Source of the DNA: Pegoplata infirma
Lineage: Eukaryota > Arthropoda > Insecta > Diptera > Anthomyiidae
NCBI GenBank assembly: GCA_963921195.1
Contig: OY992540.1
Span: 172,579,896-172,643,895 of the forward strand
DNA: 64,000 nt
Direction of reading: 5' to 3'
Shown: positions 34,026-45,960 of the stretch, piece after piece
How positions within the stretch are numbered: the first letter of the stretch is position 1
How the letters are laid out: every line of letters starts with the position of its first letter
Position numbers and translations under genes: made by a program
The notes under the pieces: generated by a model
What the model was told of the DNA's origin: nothing
Database searches by the model: none
The model's input: the letters and a program-made list of their open reading frames with translations, nothing else

Positions 34026-37000
34026 GGGTCAGTTGGTCGGTGGTAAATTAAATCCTACACAACATTTATTATATTAATATGGATTTATTCTGTGAAAATT
34101 TTAAATTCAATAAATATACAAATTTTTACAAAAATTTACTAGAAAATTTATTTTAGCATAAATGTGGTAATTTTTAGCATTATTTTTAGTCACCTTTTCT
34201 AATCATTTTGGTATATTTCACCATATTTCTTTTGGTATATTTTACCAAGTATTTGCTTAAATAGCATTAGCATTTTCTTCAAAATTTTTTACATAAGCGT
34301 TTTGGCTAAATTACGAAAACTACTTCGTCGCACATTGGGTTGAACACTATCAAAACTGAGGATTAATTCAAAATTTGAAGTTGGTATATTGTAATATTTT
34401 TTTTATGGGTTTAAAGAGGATAAAATTCTCCATCAATAGCTGTCAAAATTAATGTTCTAAGTTGTTTACTTTTTTTGCTATGCTCTCTCAAAGTTTAATA
34501 ATTTTAATTAATTTAGTGTACAGTGGTAAAAAGTGAAAAAGGAGATATTTCAAGTGATTTTTTTTTGGTTTTCAACTAAAAATAAAAATTTTTGTAAAAT
34601 GGATTCACAAACTACAGGTATTTAACTATATTATTGGCAAGCGGTTGTTAAGATAAAAGTTGAAAAAATAGTTTTAATCATTTTTTAAAAATATCCTAAA
34701 AATAGGGAATTTTTTACATATATGTTGAGTTTTGGTTGCTACTCTGATGAGCTCGGGCGAATCTGAGAACATAGTGATAAAATATAGGATTTTTGCTTTA
34801 AAATCCATGAAAGAACCAATGCCAAGACTTGCCAATACGAAAAATATAAGAGATTCTTTTTAAACATCTCCAGTGTAAAAAAATTATATGCTTGAAATCT
34901 TAATAGATAACACTTGTTTTTTGTTTTAGTTTTTCGATTGTCTTTATGTTGTTTACCGTTTTTGTTCACTGCTATTTATTGTAAATGTGTAATTTAATTA
35001 TAATAACAAATAATATATTTTGAGGATGTTTATTCTGGCTCGAGGTCATTATTTTCTTTACTAATTAAAACCATGATATTCTCATAGCATAATTTTCAAG
35101 AAAATTATTTTTTTGTTTTAAATTTATTTATGTTGGTAATTTTTGCAAGACTTAATCGACACGTGTTTCGGAATTTGTCAAGATTCCATTGTCAAGATTA
35201 TTTAGCAAAAATAGAAACGATTTACTACAAAGTAGCAAACGAGTCTAATGACAAATCGTTAGTGCACAAACTAGCATATTAATACATATTCGCCTCTATT
35301 CGCAATGAGAATTAGAAAGACGAAGAAATTGTACAATACTAATAAGGCAACGATTGTCAATAACCAACAAAAATATTTAAAACAATTTAAAGTAAAGTTG
35401 CTTTTTTATCGAAATTGGTAATGTTTTTGCTTAAAATACTAAAAAGTACATATCCCATACAGTTTTTGAAGAAAAAAAATTCGCGAAATTGTTTAAATGT
35501 TTAAATTACATTCGGTATCAAATTTTGTTCATATTTCTCAGCCAGCAACCAAATTAAAGCATTTAGCATTTTTAGGTTATGTGGAATGTACCAAAATTTT
35601 GGAGGTGTCCTTACATTTTCGTTCATAACTTTTAAACCGCAACACCAATATCGCTCAAATGCAATACCAAACTTCTTAGGATAACTAGAAGTAAATATGT
35701 TAAGTTTCAGTGATATCTGGTTAATATTTTTGCCATGATCGCGGTATAAAAAACAGCATTATTTATTTATATTACAAATTGAGCATTAAAAGTTTTTAAA
35801 GTGCAAAACACTTAAAATATCTAAACAGCTTCAAATTTTAAAATTTGTCATAATGGATTTTCAGTCCACTCTATTATTAATACTCAATTAGAAATACAGT
35901 GCAACCTCGCTTAACGAAACTAATAGATTTAAGCTGCTGCGAAAAACCAGATTATTGTGAAAATATAGTCTCGTATTCAAAATGGCCAACTCAATTTAAT
36001 TATGTACGGCTTCTTCTATTTTTTGCAGTTTTTGGAGTAATTTGTTAAGTTTAACTGTTTAATTAAAAAACAAAAACTTTAGTCGTCAGTTTAAATAATT
36101 TATTAAAAAAAAAGTTTTACATTACAATGCCTGGTAAGCCATAACTGAAAAAAAAACTGAGTAAACAATTTAATAAAAATTTACTAGTTTTTTTATTGAT
36201 TTGCTAAAATTTTTCGATAAATTTTATTAAATATTTACTCAACACTTTTAAATTGTTTACTGGTGAAAAATTGAGTTATTATCAATTAATACTCTTAAAA
36301 ATTTACTAAACATTTTTTCTGTGGTTATAGTATAATTAAATTTGAATTTTAATTTATTAAGTTATCGATTTTAATTTTAAAGTTACAACAAAATTTATGA
36401 ATCAATATTTTTTATCGAAAATATTGATTTTTTTGCATTAGTTTTGATTTTTAAATAAAAAAATATTGTATTTAAAATATCCGAATCAAGTTTTGTTTTG
36501 AAAATATTGAATTTTTTGTATTTATATGATTTTTAAATAAAAAAAAAATTGTACTTCCTTTTTTTTGAAGAAAATTTAAAATTTTTTTAATTTTATGAAT
36601 CACAAAAATAAAATTTTGTTAAAAATTTATTCTAATAATAATACGTATTTATTTTTTTTTTAATTTAATAAAAACGCATTAAATATTCTTAAATTTACAA
36701 TTTGATTCATTAATTTATCGCTTTTGCTTCCAAAGTTACAGCAAAAATTGTGACTCAAGATAAGTTTATCCAAAAATCGAAAAAGTGCCTAGCAGGTTAA
36801 ATATTTTTTTTCCATATTTTTTTTTTTTAAATAGTAGTTTTTTGTTGATTAATAAGTATTCATCAATAAAATATTATAATATTTCAAAATTACGGCATCC
36901 CTGAATTAATCCCCATTTTGCCTATCGTTCAACCCACTGTGCGTCGGTTGTAGTTTTAGCACAGACTAAATACAGACTCGACAGTAGAGTTTTACAAAAA

Positions 37001-37320
37001 AAACTGGGGAAAAATAAGCGATTTTAGGAGAAAACACAGCGGTTTTTAGTCCGTTTTACGCTAACATGGCAACACTTTCTACGAATTAGGAGTGAGTGAG
37101 ACAACAAAAACCGATCTGGCATCCATTTTTCTTAGGGCGCGTTATATCAGTTTTCTCTTTCTAACCTAATTCGTAGAATAATTTGAAAATATTAACCATA
37201 TGGTTCAGAACTACTTTTTTGACACCTGTCACTTATGTCGAGTCTGTATTAGTCTGTGGTTTTAGCATATTTTTGGTAAAATTATGCCAGATTTTTGCTC
37301 ACTCCGACACAGATTTTTTT
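34026..37320. other. AT-rich interior of a TIR element
   Basis: No gene recognised. CAGTGCAACCTCGCTTAACG at 35897, preceded by TA, looks like a lone Tc1/mariner or pogo-type terminus (compare CAGTAGAATCTCGC at 58847), but I found no partner end. The 36400-36850 part is simple AT-rich sequence. Confidence 0.4.
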
Positions 37321-37679
37321 TGCGTGTAGGACAAATGCTCCACACACAAAAAAATAATCGAGGTAACAATTCCTTAGCTGGCATAGGTATTTATTTTTTC
37401 TTTGAAATCAAAAATATAAGGTTTATTACCTTAGCAATATGTAAAATTTTTTGACAATAATTTTAAAATTAATAAAAAATGCAAACATCAAATATTTTTG
37501 GAATATTTTTTAAAAGTTGTTAAACGCAGTTTTTTAGATAACGTAAGAAGTCTTCAAGAACTAAGGATCCAGCAACCCAGTTTTAAGAAGCATCATTTAC
37601 AAAAAAAAAAAAACTCATCAAGAATACTAGAATTAAGAAAAATCTCAGAATCATCTATATTTCGCAACCGTATTTCCAC

Positions 37680-38345
37680 ATAGAAAAAATGCAAAAGACA
37701 TTTTTCTATAAAAAATATTTCAAAATCTGCGAATTTTTTGTATAAAAAAGTCTCAGAATCTGAAAATCTTTCAGTCACAGTTCCATAGATGTTTTCTGCA
37801 AAAATTATTTGATTCTGAAACAATTTTTCTAAAGAAAAATTCTCAGATTCTGATACATTTTTTCTACAGAAAAATTTTCAGACTCCGATACATTTTTTCT
37901 ATTGAAAAATTCTCAGATTCTGAGACACTTTTTTCTATACAAAAATTTATTAGAATCTGAGATTTTTTCTACACAAAATGTCTTAGAATCTGAGATTTTT
38001 TCCATACAAAAATGTCTCAGAATCTGAGATTTTTTCTACACAGAAATGCCTCAGAATCTGAGATTTTTCTATACAAAAATGTCTCATAATCTGAGATTTT
38101 TTCTATAGAAAAATGTCTTAGAATCTCCATCGATAAAATGTCTCAATTTCTTTAGAAAATTCAGATATTTTTTTCAAGATATTCTATAGAAAAGAATCTG
38201 AGAATTTGTGTATAGAAAAAAATTTACAGAATCTGAGAAATTTTCTATTGAAAAATACCTCAGATTCTGAAAACTTTTGAAAAGAAAAAACGTCTCAGAA
38301 TCTCAGAGTTTTTCTATAGAAAAATACTCAAATTTTTAAACATTT
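37680..38345. repeat. 34-bp dyad repeat array (part 1)
   Basis: Unit AGAATCTGAGATTTTTTC followed by TATACAAAAATGTCTC, 34 bp in clean copies. Each unit contains two dyads (CTCAGAATCTGAG and TTTTTCTATAGAAAAA type). Orientation flips near 37935: earlier units read ATTCTCAGATTCTGA, later ones the reverse complement. Confidence 0.85.
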
Positions 38346-38459
38346 TTCCTATAGGAGTACCTGTTTGCGGAAATTAATGTGGAGTACCTATAATCCAGAA
38401 GAAAATTAACATTTTATGACAGCAATCCGGAATTTTTGCATTATTTGATTTTTATTTTA

Positions 38460-38698
38460 TCGTCGGTGCTCTGACAAAAACACCTACGTGTGTTTATTGA
38501 AAAACTATCTCATTTGTGAACTTTTGTGTAAAATTTTAAGGTAATCTTAATGGAAAAAGTAGATTTGCAATATTATTTAAATATGTATGTGAGAGGTGTA
38601 ACTTTAAAAGATCGCGAAAGGACAAAATTAATCTAATTCGTAGACCTCTTCAACAATTTTTGAAAATCACATGGGTGTTTTCGTCAGAGCAGCGACGA
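38460..38698. mobile_element. MITE between the 34-bp arrays
   Basis: TCGTCGGTGCTCTGACAAAA at the left against TTTTCGTCAGAGCAGCGACGA at the right (one-base bulge) with TA on each side (38458-38459; 38699-38700). Both ends also share the ACACC/GGTGT extension. 239 bp, non-coding. Confidence 0.78.
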
Positions 38699-39084
38699 TA
38701 TATTATTTTATTTCTATATATAGAAAATTGCATCTTTATAACTTTTCTATGGTAAAGAAAAATAAATAAAATATGTATATAAATATAAAAAATTCCATTT
38801 GTTTTATTTACATTGAACATTTTAGGAAACAGAAAGAAAATTATATAAATAATTTTTAATATTTAATTTGATTATGTGTACTTTTGATTTGAACATATAA
38901 ACATTCTCAAATCAACGTTGTTTCATTTCATTTTTAAAATTTTGTTTGTTACTCAAGCCATATTAAAAGTGTCGATAAACATTTTCAATTTGAGAAAAAA
39001 CAAAGTTTGTTGACTTTTGTCACTGTTTTATTTTTAATTTGAGATTGTTTTTGCTTGATTTGAGAATTTTTTTTTCTTAGTGTA

Positions 39085-40240
39085 CAGAAAAATGTCTCTG
39101 AGAATATGAGATTTTTTCTATAGAAAAAAATTTATCAGAAGCTGAGATTTTTCTATTCAAAAATGTCTGAGAATATGAGATTTTCTCTATACAAAAATGT
39201 ATCAGAATCTGAGATTTTTTCTGTACAAAAATGTCTCAGAATCTGAGATTTTTTTCTATAGAAAAATGTCTCAGAATCTTAAATTTTTTCTATAGAAAAA
39301 TCTCTCAGAATCTGAGAGCTTTTCTATACAAAAATTTATCAGAATCTTAGATTTTTTCTATACAAAAATGTCTCAGAATCAGCGTTTTTTTCTATACAAA
39401 AATGTCTTAGAATCTGAGATGTTTTCTATTCAAAAATGTCTCAGAATCTAAAATTTTTTCTATACAAAAATGTTTCAGAATCTCAGATTTTTTCTATAAA
39501 AAAATGTCTCAGAATCTGAGATTTTTTCTATACAAAAATGTCTCAGAATCTGAGATTTTTTCTATAGAAAAATGCCTCATAATCTGAGATTTTTTCTTTA
39601 GAAAAATGTCTCAGAATCTGAGATTTTTTCTTTTGAAAAATGTGTCAGAATCCGAAATTTTTTATATAGTAAAATTGTCAGATTCTAACTCTTAGATTCT
39701 GAACATTTTTTCTATAGAAAAATTCTCAAACTCTGAGACATTTTTTCTATAGAAAATGTCACAGATTCTGAGACATTTTTTCTAAAGAAAAATTCTCAGA
39801 TTCTGAGACATTTTTTTCTATAGAAAAATACTCATATTTTGAGAAATTTTTTCTTTAGAAAAATTCTCAGATCCTGAAACTCTTTTTCAATAGAAAAATT
39901 CTTAGATTCTGAGACATGTTTTCTACATAAAAATTCTCAGATCCTGAGACATATTTTCTATAGAAAAATTATCAGATTCTGAGACATTTTTTCTATAGAA
40001 AAATTCTCAGATTCTGACACAATTTTCTACAATTTTCTATATATAAAGTTTTCATATTCTGAATTGTGAGACATTTTTCTATAGAAAAATTTTCAGATTC
40101 TGAGATTTCAGATTTTTTAAAAGAAAAAATATCCAGAAACTGAGTATTTTCTGTAGAAAAGTTTTCGAATCTGAGAGTATTTCTATTTAAAAATGTTTAA
40201 TAACAGAAAAATTGTCAGATTTTGAGTTCTTCATAAAGTT
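39085..40240. repeat. 34-bp dyad repeat array (part 2)
   Basis: Same unit as 37680-38345. About 39085-39660 reads AGAATCTGAGATTTTTTC; about 39690-40130 reads ATTCTCAGATTCTGAGAC followed by ATTTTTTCTATAG. The inversion point near 39670 makes the array a long imperfect palindrome. Scattered related units occur near 45595-45670. Confidence 0.85.
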
Positions 40241-40398
40241 CTGAGACATTTTTCTTATTATCAACTGCGTCGTCTGTATGTACCTTAAGGTATATTTCTG
40301 TCAACCATAATAAATTTTCGAACATAGGAATTACCTTAGCTTTTAAGTAACATTACCTTTTAACTTAGCAAATGCCCCGTTTGCCTGGCGCTAAGGTA

Positions 40399-41052
40399 TT
40401 TTTATACCCTCCACTTAGTGATAGAGGGTATATATAAGTTTGTCATTCCGTTTGTAACTCATCGAAATATCGGTCTGGGACCCCATAAAGTATATATATT
40501 CATGATGCCCGATCGATTTTAAGACATTCTAGCGATGTCCGTCTGTCCGTCTGTCCGTCTGTCCGTCTGTCCGTCTGTCTGTCTGTCTGTCTGTGGAAAA
40601 TGCTCTCGCGGACAAAATATTGCACAGAGATGACTGAAACTTAACATATATATTGGAAGTACTCCCGAGAAGTTTGGTATTGCATTTGAGCGATATCGGT
40701 TCAGCGGTTCAAAAGTTATGAACGAAAATGTAAGCACACCTCAAAAATTTCAGTACATTCAAAATAACCTAAAACTACAAAATGCTTTAATTCGGCTTCT
40801 GGTTGACATATTTTAACATAATTGAACACCAAATGGTATTTAAACAAGAACGAACATATTTTTTGACACAAAAAGAAAAAAATCGCGGATTTTTTTTTTT
40901 ACCAAAATTTTTTTTCGCGGAAATTTTTTTTCAAAATTTTTTTTTTTTCAAAAGTAATTTCCTTTTAAATAAAGTTGTTTGCAATAATCTTTTTGAAATT
41001 GTGGAGGGTATCACTACATTCGGCAAGGCCGAATTTAACTTTTTTACTTGTT
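40399..41052 (+). mobile_element. HINE, full length
   Basis: Starts TTTTTATACCCTCCACTTAG, CATTCCG block, a (GTCC/GTCT)n tract at 40537-40594, and ends GTGGAGGGTATCAC, the hairpin TTCGGC-AAG-GCCGAA and ACTTGTT. The 104-112 codon frames here are within the transposon. About 650 bp, non-autonomous. Confidence 0.85.
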
Positions 41053-41675
41053 ATACTATAATTTTAGGTAATATTACCTCGATTTTTTTTTTGTGTGCAA
41101 AAAGTCAATCGCAATTTTTTTCAATACTGATAAAAAAATAGAAAAATTTGAGACGGTTTACCTAAAATGTTCCACCGTTCTGTTAACAACCTTTTATGCT
41201 CTTTTTGGCTGAGATCTGTTTGAAATCAGGGTAAAAGGGCTAAGTTTTTGTAGTTTGATATAAAATAAGACTTTTAAAAAAGTACTGTTTTTATTTGCAA
41301 TGCACTGTTTTTTGAGACCAAATGTACTGTTATTCCATATTTCAAATCTGGTAACCCTAGTGCGTTCACACGAGAAAGAAATTTTGATAGAAAGGGCGTG
41401 TGTGAAACGGTAGCAAAGTATGTTTCACAGTAAATTTTTGACACTATTGAGGTGAATTAAATTTCACTAGCCCATGGGGCTAGTAGAAATTTTGGCATAA
41501 GGGGCGTGTGTGAAACGGTAGCAAAGTACTATGGTGAAAAATAGTTTTTCTATGGTGATTAAATTTTGTGTTTCTGCTGTGTGAAATGAAATCTTTTTTG
41601 ACAACAGTAAATTTTTGATAGTTGTCAAAAAATAAAAACAAAAAATGTTAAAGAAATTTATATTTATGCATTGTA

Positions 41676-42746
41676 CACTCAGAAAATTATTGCAGTTACT
41701 ACATGACGGTCGTTTGTGTAGTAAGTAGTAGCTGTTGTTTTTAACTACAATTTCGGTCGTTTTTGTATGAAAAAATCTCAAACAACTTTTTTTGTAGTAG
41801 TTTCAAAAAATAACTACAAAAAATATACTACACTGTAGCAATAGTTGATTTATGTAGTTGTTTTTAGTTTTTTTTCTAAAACTCGTTTTTTTCTAGAAAT
41901 TTTTATTGCAAACGAATGTGTCGAGCGAGTTGGTCGTGCGGGATGCGGAAGGAATTATTTTTATACCAAATAAATAATATCTAAATAAATTAAATTACAA
42001 TTTATTAAATTTAATTATAACAAAAAATATGTTTTTGGAAAAATATTCTTGAGCGAAAGAAAATAAGTGGATAAATGAGATAACAAGTGTGTATAATATA
42101 GCGCTCACATAAGCGTGCGTAAAAACCAATCGGAAAAAAACAAAATAAAATATGTGCAGTGTTTTGTTTTCTTATGAGCGCGCCATCTTTCTTTTCTTTG
42201 TATACACAACAGAGCAGGTACATACTTTTTTGAAACATTTCAAATTAATTCTTTTTTTTTATAAATCAATTTTGCCAAAGCATTTCGTTTTTTTTTATTC
42301 CAGACAAATTTTGATCAGTAGCGGTGAAAATTTGAAATGAACTATTAAAAAAACAAAGGTAAATACAATCAATTTATTTTGTTTAACATTTTATTAATAT
42401 AATTTTTTTCTTCTATAATTCCAGATAAATACATCAAAAAATTGTCATCATGTCGAAATTCTATACAACCAACTGAAATGTATTGCTTTTTAAATAAATA
42501 AATATCAATCATTTAAACGTTTAAGAAATTTTTTAAATAAAATTTCAGGCAATTGTAGAAAAAACAACTGTATTAAACAGTTTTGTAGTAGTTTTTACTA
42601 CATTTTGTAGTTGAAAATCAATAGTTAAAAACAACAACATGTTCAGTTGTTTTTACCGTTTATGTAGTGGACGCCTTTTCAACGACAAAATGTAGTCAAA
42701 ACAACTGTCTTTTGTAGTAGATTTTACCGACATACTTTTTTGAGTG
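41676..42746. mobile_element. 1,071-bp MITE copy D, with intron-like segments
   Basis: Starts CACTCAGAAAATTATTGCAG and ends ACATACTTTTTTGAGTG; TA/TA flanks. The interior has splice-like signals in order: GAGCAG|GTACAT (42217/42218), TTATTCCAG (to 42303), a 55-bp exon-like piece, CAAAG|GTAAAT (42358/42359), CTATAATTCCAG (to 42424), then AATAAA motifs. A 22-codon frame (MCSVLFSYERAIFLFFVYTT onward) ends in phase with the first donor. A minus-strand 75-codon frame overlaps. Whether any of it is transcribed is unknown. Confidence 0.85.
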
Positions 42747-43261
42747 TACCATGATATTTATGAAAATTTCTTTAAATTTTTACATTAAATAATTCAAAAT
42801 CTCCTACCAAAGAATGGTTTTGCAATAAATAATGGATTTTATTGACCTTTATTACAAAAACCTATACAGATAAATCATAATAGCAAATGTAAACTTCATA
42901 TTAGATGGATCCAATCGTTTATAAACTATTAGTGCTTCGATCAATAATTCTTTTTATTGGCCTTAATTTTAAAAATTCGCAGCAAAATTACATAAATTGG
43001 GTTCAATCCAAATCTAAACAGGAAGCCTTGCCCGACTTGTTAAATTGTTGGCACTTCATATGCACCTTTTGCAATTTCTCTTCACGAACACAAATTATTA
43101 GCTGAATATTTTTTTGTTTTTCAATTTTTTTTCTTGACTAACACAAACTATTGAAAATCCATAAAGAAAAAGCAAATGTTTGTATTTTTTGTTTTTATTA
43201 TTTTTATTTTGTTCATTTTTTTTTTTGTATTTCAAAAATTTCTATTTGAATGTCAAAATTT

Positions 43262-43910
43262 CTACTAGCCCAATGGGCATAGAGAAACATAGAGGCGAAG
43301 GCGTCAAAAATTGAGTTGTCAAAGTACAACTTGTATACATCATGGCACAATAATACCAGGTAGTATTATTAGAATTTGATGTCAATAACGTCCACCTATT
43401 AATTTTAAAAATAAAAATTCAAATAAAAAAATCAAAACAAAAAAAAATATAAACAACAAAATAAACAAGAAATCCCAGCAGACAATTTGAAAATCTATTC
43501 CAAAAAGTGGTTATGTTTATGCCCATATACAAAGCTTTAAACCACGGTTTTAAACAAATCGGTTAATATTCACAATACGAACACAGTTTTTGCAACAATA
43601 GCCATTTTTCTCCAAGAAAAGCGATTGGAAATCTTCTTATTTCTTTGTTGGGTTGCTTTATTATTTGGATTTGTTGAAGTCAAGGGGTTTTATGTTTGTT
43701 TACATATTTTTGATTACTTTTTTTAATGATAGTACCGTTATAGTTTTACAATGGTATACATGTATTTGTTGACAAAGTACGACTTGTAAACATGTATTGT
43801 GTGGTGAATTCACATCAACAACGTACGTGTGAGAAATTAGAAAAAGATAGCAATATTGTTTTTTCTTTCACCTTCGCCTCTATGTTTCTCTATGCCCAAT
43901 GGGCTAGTGA
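43262..43910. repeat. Inverted repeat within the foldback
   Basis: CTAGCCCAATGGGCATAGAG followed by AAACATAGAGGCGAAGG at the left is mirrored by CCTTCGCCTCTATGTTTCTC followed by TATGCCCAATGGGCTAG at the right. The host relative at 41468-41492 (CACTAGCCCATGGGGCTAGT) lacks the insert, so this is a separate insertion of about 0.63 kb. Confidence 0.75.
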
Positions 43911-44109
43911 AATTTTATTCACCTCAATAGTGTCAAAAATTTACCGACAAGCATACTTTGCTACCGTTTCACACACGCCCAAGCTAAGAAATTTTTGAAA
44001 TACAAAAATTTGAAATCCAAAATAAAAAAACAAAACAAATGAAAACATTTTAAAAAATTTATGTATAAAAAAAATATATTTACATAAATGTTTTTTAAAT
44101 AACTTTTTG

Positions 44110-44195
44110 GTAATGAATCAGAGGAAGAGGCGCTGGCGGATGAGTCGATGGGATTTTTGGTAACGAATCAGAGGAAGAGTCACTGGCGGAAAAAA
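44110..44195 (+). repeat. Short tandem duplication, about 51 bp
   Basis: GAATCAGAGGAAGAG followed by a CTGGCGGA tail occurs twice (about 44115 and 44167) with TTTTTGGTAA before each. One frame reads NESEEEALADES, acidic and GC-richer than the surroundings, perhaps a scrap of coding DNA; no protein recognised. Confidence 0.5.
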
Positions 44196-44357
44196 ATATT
44201 TACATGAGACCAAAAAAAGAGAATAACCAGCTAAAGGGAGGTTGGAAAGCTTGGCAAGGATCAATAACTGATCTTGCAAAATTATATATGTATGCATGCG
44301 TGGGGTTTACTGCTGTGTTCCGGTTTAGATTATATAGAGTCCATCATAACTTCAGTG

Positions 44358-45428
44358 CACTCAGAAAATTATTGCAGTTACTACATGACGGTCGTTTGTG
44401 TAGTAAGTAGTAGCTGTTGTTTTTAACTACAATTTCGGTCGTTTTTGTATGAAAAAATCTCAAACAACTTTTTTTGTAGTAGTTTCAAAAAATAACTACA
44501 AAAAATATACTACACTGTAGCAATAGTTGATTTATGTAGTTGTTTTTAGTTTTTTTTCTAAAACTCGTTTTTTTCTAGAAATTTTTATTGCAAACGAATG
44601 TGTCGAGCGAATTGGTCGTGCGGGATGCGGAAGGAATTATTTTTATACCAAATAAATAATATCTAAATAAATTAAATTACAATTTATTAAATTTAATTAT
44701 AACAAAAAATATGTTTTTGGAAAAATATTCTTGAGCGAAAGAAAATAAGTGGATAAATGAGATAACAAGTGTGTATAATATAGCGCTCACATAAGCGTGC
44801 GTAAAAACCAATCGGAAAAAAACAAAATAAAATGTGTGCAGTGTTTTGTTTTCTTATGAGCGCGCCATCTTTCTTTTCTTTGTATACACAACAGAGCAGG
44901 TACATACTTTTTTGAAACATTTCAAATTAATTCATTTTTTTTATAAATCAATTTTGCCAAAGCATTTTGTTTTTTTTTATTCCAGACAAATTTTGATCAG
45001 TAGCGGGGAAAATTTGAAATGAACTATTAAAAAAACAAAGGTAAATACAATCAATTTATTTTGTTTAACATTTTATTAATATAATTTTTTTCTTCTATAA
45101 TTCCAGATAAATACATCAAAAAATTGTCATCATGTCGAAATTCTATACAACCAACTGAAATGTATTGCTTTTTAAATAAATAAATATCAATCATTTAAAC
45201 GTTTAAGAAATTTTTTAAATAAAATTTCAGGCAATTGTAGAAAAAACAACTGTATTAAACAGTTTTGTAGTAGTTTTTACTACATTTTGTAGTTGAAAAT
45301 CAATAGTTAAAAACAACAACATGTTCAATTGTTTTTACCGTTTATGTAGTGGACGCCTTTTCAACGACAAAATGTAGTTAAAACAACTGTCTTTTGTAGT
45401 AGATTTTACCGACATACTTTTTTGAGTG
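44358..45428. mobile_element. 1,071-bp MITE copy E
   Basis: Same length, ends and internal splice-like signals as copy D, with only scattered substitutions (for example GAGCGAGTTGG in D, GAGCGAATTGG in E). Flanks TG/TG differ from D, so it is an independent insertion and not part of a larger duplication. Confidence 0.9.
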
Positions 45429-45960
45429 TGATTTATTTTTTATCCAAAATAAAATAGATTTTATATGAATTGTTAGATTTTTATTATTTTTATTGAGACA
45501 TTTTTAATAGAAAACTACATTGCTTGAGACTTGTTGTATGGCAAAAGTTTGTGAGAGACGAATCCTCTTATTCTGCCATATTATTCCTATTAAAAAGTCT
45601 GGATTCTGAGACATTTCATATATCAGACTCTAAGATATTTCTCCTGTAGAAAAATGACTTAAAATGTGAAACCTTTTTATAAAGGGGAAAACATACATTT
45701 ATTGCAGCGATTACATTTGTTAGAGAACTGAAAACTATTGTTTTCCAAAAATATTCAGAATTGGCTGATATTTTTTGTTTTTATTTTCCATTTATTGACA
45801 ACTATCAAATATTTTCTGTTGTCAAAAAAGATATCATTTCACACAGCAGAAATACAAAATTTTGTCACCATAGGAAAAATATTTTTAACCATAGTAATTT
45901 GTTACCGTTTCACACACGCCCAAAAATCGAAAATTTTTCACCTCTAAAAAATATGTATAT

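Larger units (their letters stand above)
32904..37326. mobile_element. 4.4-kb TIR element, TA duplication
   Basis: Left CACGCAAAAAAAAATCTGT; right ACAGATTTTTTTTGCGTG; flanked by TA at 32902-32903 and 37327-37328. Tc1/mariner-like duplication. The interior holds the duplicated exon-like sequence, a nested MITE and long AT-rich stretches without recognisable genes. Confidence 0.72.
37343..41097. mobile_element. 3.8-kb TIR element, CA duplication
   Basis: Left CACACAAAAAAATAATCGAG followed by GTAA; right TTACCTCGATTTTTTTTTTG followed by TGTG. CA lies on both sides (37341-37342; 41098-41099). Ends resemble the 56682-57376 element (CACACAAAAAAAT, also CA duplicated), so they are probably one family. 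Contains two 34-bp arrays, a MITE and a HINE. Confidence 0.75.
28768..41359. mobile_element. 12.6-kb composite, TAGGGTTGCCA ends, 8-bp TSD
   Basis: Left end TAGGGTTGCCATTCG; right end AAATCTGGTAACCCTA. Perfect GTGCGTTC duplications at 28760-28767 and 41360-41367. Both terminal regions carry repeated AGTACTGTTTT words (28780-28890; 41280-41335), supporting common membership. The native element was probably short; most of the length is later insertions: 28891-29623, 29743-32746, 32904-37326 and 37343-41097. No transposase seen. Confidence 0.85.
41365..45960. repeat. Foldback hosting the twin 1,071-bp MITEs
   Basis: The arm at about 41390-41650 (GGGCGTGTGTGAAACGGTAG, GTGTTTCTGCTGTGTGAAAT, then TTTGATAGTTGTC) is inverted near 43960-43985 and 45790-45925 (CTACCGTTTCACACACGCCC; ATTTCACACAGCAGAAATAC; GACAACTATCAAA). 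Two arm-type units occur on the right, so the element is a compound palindrome. No gene. Confidence 0.75.

Noticed and set aside
42905..43105. 66-codon frame in the MITE-bearing foldback as a gene
   Set aside because: Somewhat protein-like (YINWVQSKSKQEALPDLL) but short, without splice context or a recognised family; left out as a CDS.
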